DNA of 8,544 bases, from NCBI GenBank assembly GCA_030631455.1, contig DAOVLC010000043.1, positions 1 to 8,544 on the forward strand, read 5' to 3'. A program made the translations under genes and the position numbers. The notes under the pieces were generated by a model. That model searched no databases, was not told where the DNA came from, and saw nothing but the letters and a program-made list of their open reading frames with translations. Source of the stretch: Candidatus Zixiibacteriota bacterium (lineage in GTDB: Bacteria > Zixibacteria > MSB-5A5 > JAABVY01 > JAHJOQ01). Position 1 is the first letter of the stretch, and every line of letters begins with the position of its first letter. This document shows positions 1 through 6,664 of the stretch, in pieces.

Positions 1-50
1 AGATTGTTGATCGACCTTCCTATCAGCAACATGTACCAGAGCTTGCGCAT
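1..50 (-). CDS. Possible start of a further downstream gene (partial)
   Basis: An ATG at 50-48 shares its A with the TGA of the Omp85 gene, repeating the TGATG junction seen at that gene's own start. GGAAAGCAGG lies five bases upstream. The frame stays open to the window edge, giving MRKLWYMLLIGRSINN. Sixteen codons are too few to name a family. A basic start followed by LWYMLLIG could be a short signal or anchor, but the polar RSINN soon after weakens this. Omp85 genes are often followed by their partner (TamB-like, Skp/OmpH-like or a secreted substrate), but nothing here distinguishes these. Confidence 0.4.
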   Translation of the reverse strand, partial: MRKLWYMLLIGRSINN

Positions 51-1519
51 CAGAACCTGCTTTCCAGTATCACGTACAGCTTGCCGTCTCCGAAATTGTC
101 ACTCTTACCCCACGCGACATCTACGAGCAGCTTGCCGGTCGGAAGCAGAAACTCGAAGCCCGTACCCGCTCCCCAACGGAACAGTGTATCACCGGTCGAC
201 TGCCTCATCCACGCACCATCCGAGAATAGATGGAACGAAGCGCCCACCGCCAACTCCAACTTGGGTTGTGCCGTAAACAGCGCGTAACGCTCACAAAAAA
301 ACTGATCCTCACGATAGCCGCGAAGATTGCGAACACCACCCAGCTTGTACAAATCGGACGGCGGTATCACACTTTCATCGGTCACGATAGCTGCACCCGA
401 AACAGTCAGCCTCTGGCGTAGCGAGCCGATCAGCGGCGTTTTCAATTCGTATCCGCCTTCGAGTCTCGTGTCGGTTGTCCTCGCATCTTCCGGCGCGAAA
501 CCTGCGAAGCTGTACTGCTGTTTGATTCCATACGAAATATCAAGATCGAATACTTGCAGCAGATTGCCGGCATTCAGATTGACAGTCGAACCGATGCCCC
601 ACCACCATCTTCGAGAATGATAGATTCCCATAAATGCCGAACCCTGCGGCGTGTATCTGCCCCAGCCGCCGGACACCCTGACCGACACATTCCTTGCCTT
701 ACCATACTCAACTTCCATATCGAGAGAAATCTTCTGATAGAGGCTGTCGAATTTCAATTGTTCGAGGTCGAAAGAAACAGCCAATGGCTGATAGAAAACA
801 AATGGCTGATAGAAACCGAGTGCGACCTCGTGAGCCACCGGGTCTTTCTTGTTGTAACGGATAGAGAACCTTCTCCCTCTTCCGAGCAGATTCTCGAATT
901 CGAGTCTGGCGAAGCCTCTCACAAACGCCGACTGGCCTGCGTATGCAGGTTGATAACCGAGGCTGCCCTCGACGAGGTTTGTCGGAAGCTGACGGAGTCT
1001 GAACACCGGAATACACTTTGAGAAATCGTCGCGGAACACGAGCTCAACACTGTCATCGACTGCAAGGAACCTGTGCGAACGGAATATCCGCTTGCTCGTC
1101 TCAATTGAGCGGTTGGAGAAACGCTTGCCCTGTTGGATATCCGATATCCTGACGAGATACGCTGCGGTCTGTCGGTCGACCCCCTCGACTTCGCATGAAT
1201 CGAAACGGGTAAGCGGTCCGACAACAACACGCATGGTAACATCGATCACACCGGTATCGATCTGCTCCAGATTGTCGAGACATACCTGAGCAAACGGGTA
1301 GCCGCGTTCATTGAAGTGCTCAAGCAGGACGTTCGCGATCCGCTCGATAGTGGACCCACTCGCGTCCAGATCCTCGAAAGCATCCTTCGCAAAAGGCAAT
1401 GGATCGCCTTCCGGCAGATCGCCAGTGACCAATACATCTCTGACAACAGCATTCGAATCGTCGCACAACGCTATGCCTGCGAGAGCAAAGAGTATGAATA
1501 TCGTAAGAAGCACTCGCAT
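50..1519 (-). CDS. Omp85-superfamily outer-membrane protein with two POTRA-like domains (BamA/TamA/FhaC-type)
   Basis: Predicted 489 residues from the ATG at 1519, preferred over the TTG at 1522 because GAGG lies five bases upstream. The signal peptide is about residues 1-19. Two POTRA-like units follow: about 23-98 (VVRDVLVTGD, helix TIERIANVLLEHFNERGY, strand VIDVTMRVVVGPL) and 99-177 (FDSCEVEGV, helix SIETSKRIFRSHRFLAV, strand CIPVFRLRQL). The rest is a beta-barrel. LGGVRNLRGYRE contains the Arg-Gly-Tyr of loop 6 (Arg400-Tyr402), the hallmark of the superfamily, and the protein ends LESRF. It probably inserts or transports proteins across the outer membrane. With two POTRAs it is shorter than typical BamA (five) or TamA (three) and nearer two-partner-secretion transporters, though the exact class is unsettled. 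A tandem FYQP duplication sits in an early barrel strand. Both ends join neighbours by TGATG overlaps. Confidence 0.88.
   Translation of the reverse strand: MRVLLTIFILFALAGIALCDDSNAVVRDVLVTGDLPEGDPLPFAKDAFEDLDASGSTIERIANVLLEHFNERGYPFAQVCLDNLEQIDTGVIDVTMRVVVGPLTRFDSCEVEGVDRQTAAYLVRISDIQQGKRFSNRSIETSKRIFRSHRFLAVDDSVELVFRDDFSKCIPVFRLRQLPTNLVEGSLGYQPAYAGQSAFVRGFARLEFENLLGRGRRFSIRYNKKDPVAHEVALGFYQPFVFYQPLAVSFDLEQLKFDSLYQKISLDMEVEYGKARNVSVRVSGGWGRYTPQGSAFMGIYHSRRWWWGIGSTVNLNAGNLLQVFDLDISYGIKQQYSFAGFAPEDARTTDTRLEGGYELKTPLIGSLRQRLTVSGAAIVTDESVIPPSDLYKLGGVRNLRGYREDQFFCERYALFTAQPKLELAVGASFHLFSDGAWMRQSTGDTLFRWGAGTGFEFLLPTGKLLVDVAWGKSDNFGDGKLYVILESRF
56..65 (-). promoter_or_regulatory. Candidate ribosome binding site for the gene starting at 50
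   Basis: GGAAAGCAGG on the minus strand ends five bases before the ATG at 50, inside the last codons of the Omp85 gene. Only AGG matches the Shine-Dalgarno core closely, so the site is moderate. Its layout mirrors the better one at 1525-1528. Confidence 0.35.
783..818 (-). repeat. 18-base tandem duplication in the Omp85 barrel region
   Basis: Two adjacent 18-base units (783-800 and 801-818) both begin AATGGCTGATAGAAA on the plus strand and match at 16 of 18 positions. On the coding strand they give FYQPFV then FYQPLA, an in-frame six-residue duplication. It looks like a recent local duplication in a barrel strand or turn. Confidence 0.75.
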
Positions 1520-4500
1520 CAAAACCTCGCCCGCATAGAGACGGAGGATACATGTCTCGTCTTGAGCCGTGGGATTTTCTCGCCATCATACGAGAATCTC
1601 ACACTCATGTTCTTGCCGAATCGCAACTCTGTCGAGATTCCCCACTGGAGATTGTCTCCAACTCGCTTTCCGCCTGCATACTGAAACGGGATAAAACGAT
1701 CGCCGCCCGATGATGTCACGTTCTGAAATGCGAATGTCGAACTGATTCGTCCGCTGCTCGCCAGCCTCTGGTTTGCTTCAAATGCAGCTTCCCACATTGT
1801 CACCCCAAGGTCGTTTTCTCTGCTCCTGTCTGCGAGGTAGCCCGGCTTAAAGACCAGTTCGAGTCCGGCATCGGTTCTGTGTTTGAGCACGTTGACAATC
1901 TGGTGTTCGGTGAAACTGGCATCACCAAACGACCGTGAATCCTGGTCCAATCTCTTGAAGCGATGCTCAACCGAATAGGTGGCTCGCGTTGACAGCCTCA
2001 TCTCGAGACGCTCAACGAATTGAATCCTGTATTCCGCAGAAGTCGGAGTTTGCCTTGGCCGTTTCCTGCATTCCTCGTTAAAGGAGAGAAAGAGGGAAAG
2101 CCCACTATTCAACCCGATCCTTGCCGTCTGCCGCAGCGATCTCTCGAGGCTGAAACAACTCTCCGAGAAGATACTTGCATACGGCACGATCCATAATATG
2201 TCGAACGATTCATTGGCATCCCCCTGCTCACTCGTTCGTATCTGAGTCTCAAGTATTACCTTCTTCAGAAATCCGAGGCTATGCGGACACGACTTCCAGT
2301 TCGCGGGGTTTGTTCGCAACCTGAAGCTGCGGCCGACAGTCACGCCAACATCCGCCACATCAAGAACCTCGACAACGCGTATGTAATCTCCGAGAGGATC
2401 CTGCACATAGACTCCATCCTCAAGCCTGTAGTCTCCCTCACCTTCGCCGAGCCTGATGAAGCTCTCGCCTGTTCGGTCGATACCTTGCCGATTCACTCTG
2501 TAGTTGAGCGAGAGATCGAATAAGCCCTGATAACTGCCGGCACGATAATCGACGGTAGCGCCGAGTTGTGATTGATCGTATCGGTCCGGGAAGAAACGAT
2601 GAATCCGGCGATACGCACAATTGAAGTCCACCTTAGAATTGCTAAGCCCGCCCCGCCCCGAGTACGCGACAGTTACATCTCGCGAGTCATAATCGCGCCG
2701 CCAGCCGTCTCTGGATATGTCCTGTGCTTCGTACGATATGTTTGACGACAGACCGGCAAGACCAATATCTATTCCATATCGGTCTAACCTGCGGCCTGTC
2801 GAATTAGTGTCGAGCACACGAAGATCAGTTTCATCGTTCCATCCTGCAACTAACTTCAAGCGCGAATAGCTCCAGCCTGCCCTCACCTTGTTTTCATAGA
2901 GTCGAAACCCAGACACGGTACGAACATCTTCAGATAGCCGATCTTTTCGTGATACGTTGAAAAATAACGACTTATGCGGCTCAACTCGCAAGGCGTACCC
3001 GTACCTGTCGGCATTGAAGTAATCTCGATCACGATAGGTTCCCCAGTCAGTGTCAATCTTTGCCAGCTTTCCAATCGAGAGCCGCTGCGAGACTGAAAGC
3101 TGCTCCGCAAGTTTGAAAACGGAATCAGAGACCAGGCCCCACTCTCTGTCCCGTTCGACTCTATAGATGCGACCCGGCAGGTAGAACTCGTTTTCTGACC
3201 GTCGCCCCTCAAGGTCAATCTGCCAGCCAATATCATCTTCTTCATCGGCTCCGAATGGAGACAGCCGGATTTTGCCCGTCATGTCCGATCCGACATCGTC
3301 GTTATCGTCGGACGATGAGAAGAGGTTTCGATCATAGTTGCTTATCATCCCATCGAAACGGAACGATGCCGCATCGGTCTCGATCTCTGTTGTGAGCGAC
3401 AGCGCATCGGAACGCTGAGGCATAGGAAGGCGCACGATGGGCAGGTATGCTCCGCCGCCTTCCGTGGTGAAGCCGTATATCCCACCTCCGAGATAATCGT
3501 AGTCGCCGCTGCCCTGACCTACATACGAGAAGCTTACTTGATACTCACCCTGGTTTCTGCCAGCGTAAATGTAGACCGTGTCCGACCCGACGATTTCGCG
3601 GGAATAGTCACCGTCGCCGGAATCAACCTTCGTGACACCGGATCTGACAGCTTGCCCGGTGGAATCACCCACCTCTGCAAGTATAGCTACATCAGAATCA
3701 GTCAGGTCGAAACGGGAGGGATTGTTCTTCGAATCGGCCTGGCTGACAAAACCGATTTCCGCACGAAATGTTGCCGACGAATCGCCGTATCCGAACGATC
3801 CGGCGTAGAAGTCCTGCCTGTAGTTCTCGTCAAGATACTCGAAGTCGACCTCAATACGAGAACGCGAAGTTACCATGATTCGTGGAGAAAATGTACCCCC
3901 CCCCTGAATGTAGTCGATCTGATAATCGGCGTCGATTCCCCGAGTCTGTTCACGGCCATCGAGCCAGACACGTTCGGTTCCGGGCAAAACCGAAACTGAC
4001 GCCTGGCCGACATCGGGAAGAAGTCGATAAGGACCGGAGACGCCATCGCGCCCAAGTGTTCTGAACCTGCCATGCTTCGACTGGATTCCACCGGCAATAA
4101 CATCAGCCTTGATCTCCCCGGTCTTGACAGCGGCGCTTCCTCCCTTCAGGGTCTTCCTGAATCGAGCGGTGGAGCCGAAATCACGCTTGAAATCGATATC
4201 TCCAATCCCCGCAGTGAAATTCTCTGACGACAGGCGAAGAGTTATCTTGTCGATCTCTCCGAGTGACGTCGATATCCCGCCAACCTCGGGTCTCGACTGG
4301 TCGGAAAGGACGCCGGTCACCTTGAGATTGTCGCGCAGGTAACCTTCAATTTGTATGTTGAGAGTCTGGTTAAGATCGAGGTCCGCTCCGGTGCCCGCTT
4401 TCAATCCGATTGATTTGCTTCCGAAAATACGCAGTTTGGATGCGTGCGTCTCCCCATCGGTTTGCTGTGACGGAGTGTAATCGCTCGGCGGGCTTGTCGG

Positions 4501-4845
4501 CTGCGTCCTCTGTGCGTTAAGCTGTAGCTTCCTTCTGAAGAAGCAGGACGGAATATCGAGGGAGAGATGGCTATACGAGATTTCGAGAGTGACAGGTGCG
4601 TCGATATCTACCAGCAGTTTGATCGTGCCCGAAGGCACATCGATCAAATAGTCATCGTCTGACAACATCGTGCCGTCTACCGTGATATTCAGAGTGTTGT
4701 TTACTATATGTTTTTGTTTGAGCTTGACTATATGCGGCACATCATCGAAGTGGAGAGTTTCGTGAGCAATCTCCAGTTCGCCAAATACCGGACACGAGCA
4801 GAGAAGGACAAAGGCAATAACGAATGTGCCGGCGGCGATGTGCAT
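1519..4845 (-). CDS. Large outer-membrane/surface protein with SprA-like sequence style, beta-barrel C-terminus
   Basis: Predicted 1108 residues with a signal peptide (1-22, MHIAAGTFVIAFVLLCSCPV then FGE). Residues 48-93 and 288-337 look like two copies of one beta domain: DG...DY.ID...G.I/T..., ending EISY and DFEY. After a Pro/Ser/Thr/Gln-rich linker (112-135), residues 138-220 (GSKSIGLKAG, DLDLNQTLNIQIEGYL, GVLSDQ, GIGDIDF) resemble the segment before the pore in SprA-type and uncharacterised FCB surface proteins. GPYRLLP and PGTERVWLDGREQTRG follow at 271-303. From about 480 to the end, alternating hydrophobic/polar strands and polar Asp/Arg-rich loops finish with SMRARF, an outer-membrane barrel signature. 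Bona fide SprA proteins are more than twice as long, so this is at most a short relative. The role may be export or anchoring of surface proteins (inference). Its stop overlaps the next start, and a G9 run lies in codons 314-317. Confidence 0.8.
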   Translation of the reverse strand: MHIAAGTFVIAFVLLCSCPVFGELEIAHETLHFDDVPHIVKLKQKHIVNNTLNITVDGTMLSDDDYLIDVPSGTIKLLVDIDAPVTLEISYSHLSLDIPSCFFRRKLQLNAQRTQPTSPPSDYTPSQQTDGETHASKLRIFGSKSIGLKAGTGADLDLNQTLNIQIEGYLRDNLKVTGVLSDQSRPEVGGISTSLGEIDKITLRLSSENFTAGIGDIDFKRDFGSTARFRKTLKGGSAAVKTGEIKADVIAGGIQSKHGRFRTLGRDGVSGPYRLLPDVGQASVSVLPGTERVWLDGREQTRGIDADYQIDYIQGGGTFSPRIMVTSRSRIEVDFEYLDENYRQDFYAGSFGYGDSSATFRAEIGFVSQADSKNNPSRFDLTDSDVAILAEVGDSTGQAVRSGVTKVDSGDGDYSREIVGSDTVYIYAGRNQGEYQVSFSYVGQGSGDYDYLGGGIYGFTTEGGGAYLPIVRLPMPQRSDALSLTTEIETDAASFRFDGMISNYDRNLFSSSDDNDDVGSDMTGKIRLSPFGADEEDDIGWQIDLEGRRSENEFYLPGRIYRVERDREWGLVSDSVFKLAEQLSVSQRLSIGKLAKIDTDWGTYRDRDYFNADRYGYALRVEPHKSLFFNVSRKDRLSEDVRTVSGFRLYENKVRAGWSYSRLKLVAGWNDETDLRVLDTNSTGRRLDRYGIDIGLAGLSSNISYEAQDISRDGWRRDYDSRDVTVAYSGRGGLSNSKVDFNCAYRRIHRFFPDRYDQSQLGATVDYRAGSYQGLFDLSLNYRVNRQGIDRTGESFIRLGEGEGDYRLEDGVYVQDPLGDYIRVVEVLDVADVGVTVGRSFRLRTNPANWKSCPHSLGFLKKVILETQIRTSEQGDANESFDILWIVPYASIFSESCFSLERSLRQTARIGLNSGLSLFLSFNEECRKRPRQTPTSAEYRIQFVERLEMRLSTRATYSVEHRFKRLDQDSRSFGDASFTEHQIVNVLKHRTDAGLELVFKPGYLADRSRENDLGVTMWEAAFEANQRLASSGRISSTFAFQNVTSSGGDRFIPFQYAGGKRVGDNLQWGISTELRFGKNMSVRFSYDGEKIPRLKTRHVSSVSMRARF
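1525..1528 (-). promoter_or_regulatory. Ribosome binding site and TGATG coupling for the Omp85 gene
   Basis: The minus strand reads GAGG TTTTG ATG, with five-base spacing. GAGG lies within the last sense codons of the large surface-protein gene, and its TGA (1521-1519) shares the A of the ATG. The arrangement implies translational coupling and decides the ATG over the TTG three bases earlier. Confidence 0.65.
3896..3904 (-). repeat. Poly-G (G9) homopolymer inside the large surface-protein gene
   Basis: Nine consecutive C on the plus strand are nine G in the coding strand, covering CAG GGG GGG GGT (Q314-G317). Removing one G gives ...QGGVHFLHESW then TAA, a 324-residue product. Adding one gives ...GGGYIFSTNHGNFAFSY then TGA, 331 residues. 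The tract is thus a potential slipped-strand on/off switch or a sequencing-sensitive spot. The frame is intact as given. Confidence 0.9.
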
Positions 4846-4848
4846 ACG

Positions 4849-5817
4849 TCACGACCCGCTCGGGCGGTAAACAATGACCCTGTCTCCCGCGTAGTCCGAC
4901 ACGAAGAGCCAACCCTCCCTGCTGACACAGATGCTGTGCGCTTGCCTGAACTGATACTGGCCGATTCCGGTGGAGCCGAAAGAGAAAACTTCCTTGCCGT
5001 CACGAGTGAATAAGGAAATGGTGTTGACTTTTCTATCGATCACATACAGAAGGTCATCGTTGTCAGTGCAGATACCGGCTGGATCTTCCAGGCTACCTTC
5101 ACCGATCTTACCGATATAGTTGTCATAGCTGTCGAATAGAACAATGTTTTGCTGATCCCGGTCGACGACGTATAGATAATCGCTGCGGTCGATCGTCAAA
5201 GCCCCCGGATCGAGGAATCCGCCGGGTTCGGTCAACTCCGAGACAACCTCGAAACGAGTATCGAACCTCACAACTCTGTTGTTGTCCGGATCCGCATAGA
5301 AAAGGTCGCCGAACGAACTGACCGCTATACCGCTGCCTCGACCGGTGGGAGGATCGATCTGAATGAATCCGAGGCTCTCTTCAGCGATCCAATTGAGATC
5401 GTAGTCGAGTGTGACGATTCTGTCATTGTCGCTATCGAGAAGATAGAGATTGACGCCGTCAGATGTAGCAAGCGCAGCCGGATAGTTGAATTCCTCACGC
5501 GAGAAGCCGAATCCACCAACCTCTGTCAGGAACGTGCCGTCGGGCTTGACTTTCACAAGTCTATGGTTACCGGTATCGCAGATCACGAGGTTTCCCAACG
5601 CGTCGAGAGCCAGCGAACCGGGGTGGGACATCACTTTTGACCCAAGTCGTCCGCTGATTTCCACCACGTGAATAAATCCGCCAACGCTCCTGTGTGCCGA
5701 TCTGTCTGACCAATGCGAGGGCTTATGGCCACACGATAGCGATGCCATCTGGAACGCCATCAATGAAATAAACAACGCAGCAAACATACATGCTCGATTT
5801 AGATAGGGAATAGTCAT
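4849..5817 (-). CDS. Exported NHL-repeat six-bladed beta-propeller protein
   Basis: Predicted 322 residues. The N-terminus carries a hydrophobic stretch (about residues 11-28, MFAALFISLMAFQMASLS) ending at Cys29. The preceding Ser-Leu-Ser is not a canonical lipobox, so it may be a cleaved signal rather than a lipoprotein. NHL-like blades start near residues 65, 112, 159, 203, 245 and 292. Examples are ALDALGNLVICDTGNHRLVK, IAVSSFGDLFYADPDNNRVV and SICVSREGWLFVSDYAGDRV, each with the Asp-x-x-Asn-x-Arg turn or a variant. Six blades fill the whole mature protein, leaving no extra domain. Propellers of this type usually bind protein or ligand, or sometimes act as lyases; no catalytic set is evident, so a binding or scaffold role in the periplasm or at the surface is likely. 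The start has no good Shine-Dalgarno sequence; ATG 5787 is an alternative. The stop lies three bases before the next ATG, implying co-translation with the large barrel protein. Confidence 0.85.
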   Translation of the reverse strand: MTIPYLNRACMFAALFISLMAFQMASLSCGHKPSHWSDRSAHRSVGGFIHVVEISGRLGSKVMSHPGSLALDALGNLVICDTGNHRLVKVKPDGTFLTEVGGFGFSREEFNYPAALATSDGVNLYLLDSDNDRIVTLDYDLNWIAEESLGFIQIDPPTGRGSGIAVSSFGDLFYADPDNNRVVRFDTRFEVVSELTEPGGFLDPGALTIDRSDYLYVVDRDQQNIVLFDSYDNYIGKIGEGSLEDPAGICTDNDDLLYVIDRKVNTISLFTRDGKEVFSFGSTGIGQYQFRQAHSICVSREGWLFVSDYAGDRVIVYRPSGS

Positions 5818-5835
5818 AGGCAGAAATTAAGATAA

Positions 5836-5851
5836 GCAGGCGATTGCCTGC
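5836..5851 (-). terminator. Intergenic hairpin B, possible weak or partial terminator
   Basis: A perfect GC-rich stem with a tetraloop, GCAGGC AATC GCCTGC on the minus strand, is followed by TTATCTTAATTTC. The T-tract is interrupted, so full intrinsic termination is doubtful and partial attenuation is more likely. It ends 18 bases before the ATG of the NHL gene. The TGCCT just before that ATG could also pair with AGGCA in the stem, giving an alternative fold that might affect initiation. That alternative is speculative. Confidence 0.3.
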
Positions 5852-5857
5852 AACAAC

Positions 5858-5875
5858 AATCTGGGCAAACAGATT
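5858..5875 (-). other. Intergenic hairpin A
   Basis: This is a perfect six-base inverted repeat with a six-base loop, AATCTG TTTGCC CAGATT on the minus strand, starting one base after the stop codon of the upstream gene. It is the first of two hairpins in the 59-base gap, the longest gene-free stretch in the window. It could be an RNA processing or stability element. Six-base stems also occur by chance. Confidence 0.35.
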
Positions 5876-5876
5876 C

Positions 5877-6659
5877 TCAGAAGGTTCCGGTATATTCTAC
5901 TCGTACACCTATCGAATTGCTGTAAGAGTCAGGTATGATTTCCAGGTTGAACCTGGAGAATTCATCGGCAAGATTGCGATTATGCCCTCTGGCACTGCGC
6001 CAGGCGAAGATCATCGATATGGCTCTGTTGAGGGCAGCAGCGCCGAGTGTGAAGTTGGCATTTCTCTTTGCGGCTTTCGAATCGTTCTTCAGATCGCGAT
6101 ACTGCTTCCGATAGTCTCCGTCCTGCCACTGCCAGTCCCATTCGGGGGTCTCGGGGTAGAAAGGACTCGCCCGACTGTAATCGCGGGATTTCTTGTTGTA
6201 ATCGTCTCGACTGTCGTAGAATCCGACCATGTCGTAGAATAAGTCCTCTTTGCCGGATGGATCGACATCTGCGTACACAACGGCCAGTCCGATGTAATCG
6301 TCCCTCTTCCAATCTTCGAGTTTCTTGAAGAAGATGAAGGTAGACCATATCCCGACTTCCGCCGCAAGAAACCCGACTGCCTTCGTACGGGAATCACCGA
6401 CATAGATTTCACCCAATCCGGGAAGCAAAAGCGAGTACAACACTGCATGGGACGGGGACTTGTATCCCACCGTCAGCTCCTCTACTTTCGGAGTAGTGGA
6501 TGCGACTCCCCACTCATCGTCCGACTGGGCAATCTGCAAAGGGGGCTGCTGAGCGAAGAAGTCGCTGTTTGAACCCACAAGATCGCCGGAATCAAAGCAG
6601 AAGCCGGTCGACCAGCAGACCATAATCGCTAACGTGAATAGAGCGTGATTTCTCAACAT
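5877..6659 (-). CDS. DUF5683-like membrane/envelope protein, copy 2
   Basis: Predicted 260 residues from the ATG at 6659. An in-frame GTG at 6668 adds three residues but leaves the GGGCGGTGG ribosome site inside or against the start. The N-terminus (MLRNHALFTLAIMVCWSTGFC) is a signal peptide or anchor. Residues 70-111 carry AVLYSLLLPGLGEIYVG and a hydrophobic helix KAVGFLAAEVGIW, lining up with residues 85-118 of the upstream gene. FYDMVGFYDS (141-150) matches YYEMLGKYQKF there, and FTLGAAALNRAISMIFAW (203-220) matches its Asn-His helix. The middle is rich in Tyr, Asp and Trp (DWQWQDGDYRKQYRDL, 175-190), suggesting a soluble periplasmic segment. The end is beta-like (GVRVEYTGTF). Order of blocks is conserved but identity looks low, so the copies have diverged. 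No enzyme motif is seen and the role is unknown. A structural or accessory part in envelope assembly fits the neighbours but is inference. Confidence 0.8.
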   Translation of the reverse strand: MLRNHALFTLAIMVCWSTGFCFDSGDLVGSNSDFFAQQPPLQIAQSDDEWGVASTTPKVEELTVGYKSPSHAVLYSLLLPGLGEIYVGDSRTKAVGFLAAEVGIWSTFIFFKKLEDWKRDDYIGLAVVYADVDPSGKEDLFYDMVGFYDSRDDYNKKSRDYSRASPFYPETPEWDWQWQDGDYRKQYRDLKNDSKAAKRNANFTLGAAALNRAISMIFAWRSARGHNRNLADEFSRFNLEIIPDSYSNSIGVRVEYTGTF

Positions 6660-6664
6660 ATATG

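Noticed and set aside
295..301. Seven-A run (T7 in the coding strand) near the RGY motif
   Set aside because: It simply encodes adjacent Phe codons, is short for slippage, and the frame is intact on both sides.
554..1021. Open frame of 155 codons on the plus strand
   Set aside because: It lies entirely antisense to the Omp85 gene, whose signal peptide, POTRA and RGY motifs are convincing; the plus-strand product shows no signal, domain or ribosome site.
3896..3904. G9 tract as an existing frameshift that breaks the gene
   Set aside because: The 1108-residue frame stays open through the tract and both sides carry consistent motifs (DADYQIDY before, IEVDFEYLDENY after), so the gene is intact as given.
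3538..3999. Open frame of 153 codons on the plus strand
   Set aside because: It is antisense to the large surface-protein gene and has no recognisable domain or start signal; the opposing frame carries clear family-like motifs through the same region.
3870..4103. Minus-strand frame of 77 codons crossing the G9 tract
   Set aside because: Not a gene. It is the frame that would be entered if one G were lost, and is useful only for predicting the 324-residue truncation.
5728..5736. Lipoprotein signal in the NHL protein (Cys29)
   Set aside because: Residues before the Cys are Ser-Leu-Ser, lacking the usual Leu/Val/Ile at position -3, so a lipobox is not supported strongly enough to list.
5818..5860. 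Internal promoter ahead of the NHL gene
   Set aside because: TTGTTG and TTATCT/CTTAAT match standard -35/-10 boxes poorly and overlap the hairpin; they do not justify a promoter call.
5844..6242. Open frame of 132 codons on the plus strand
   Set aside because: It is antisense to DUF5683-like copy 2 and begins in the hairpin gap; its hydrophobic stretch is a by-product of the opposite strand's codons.
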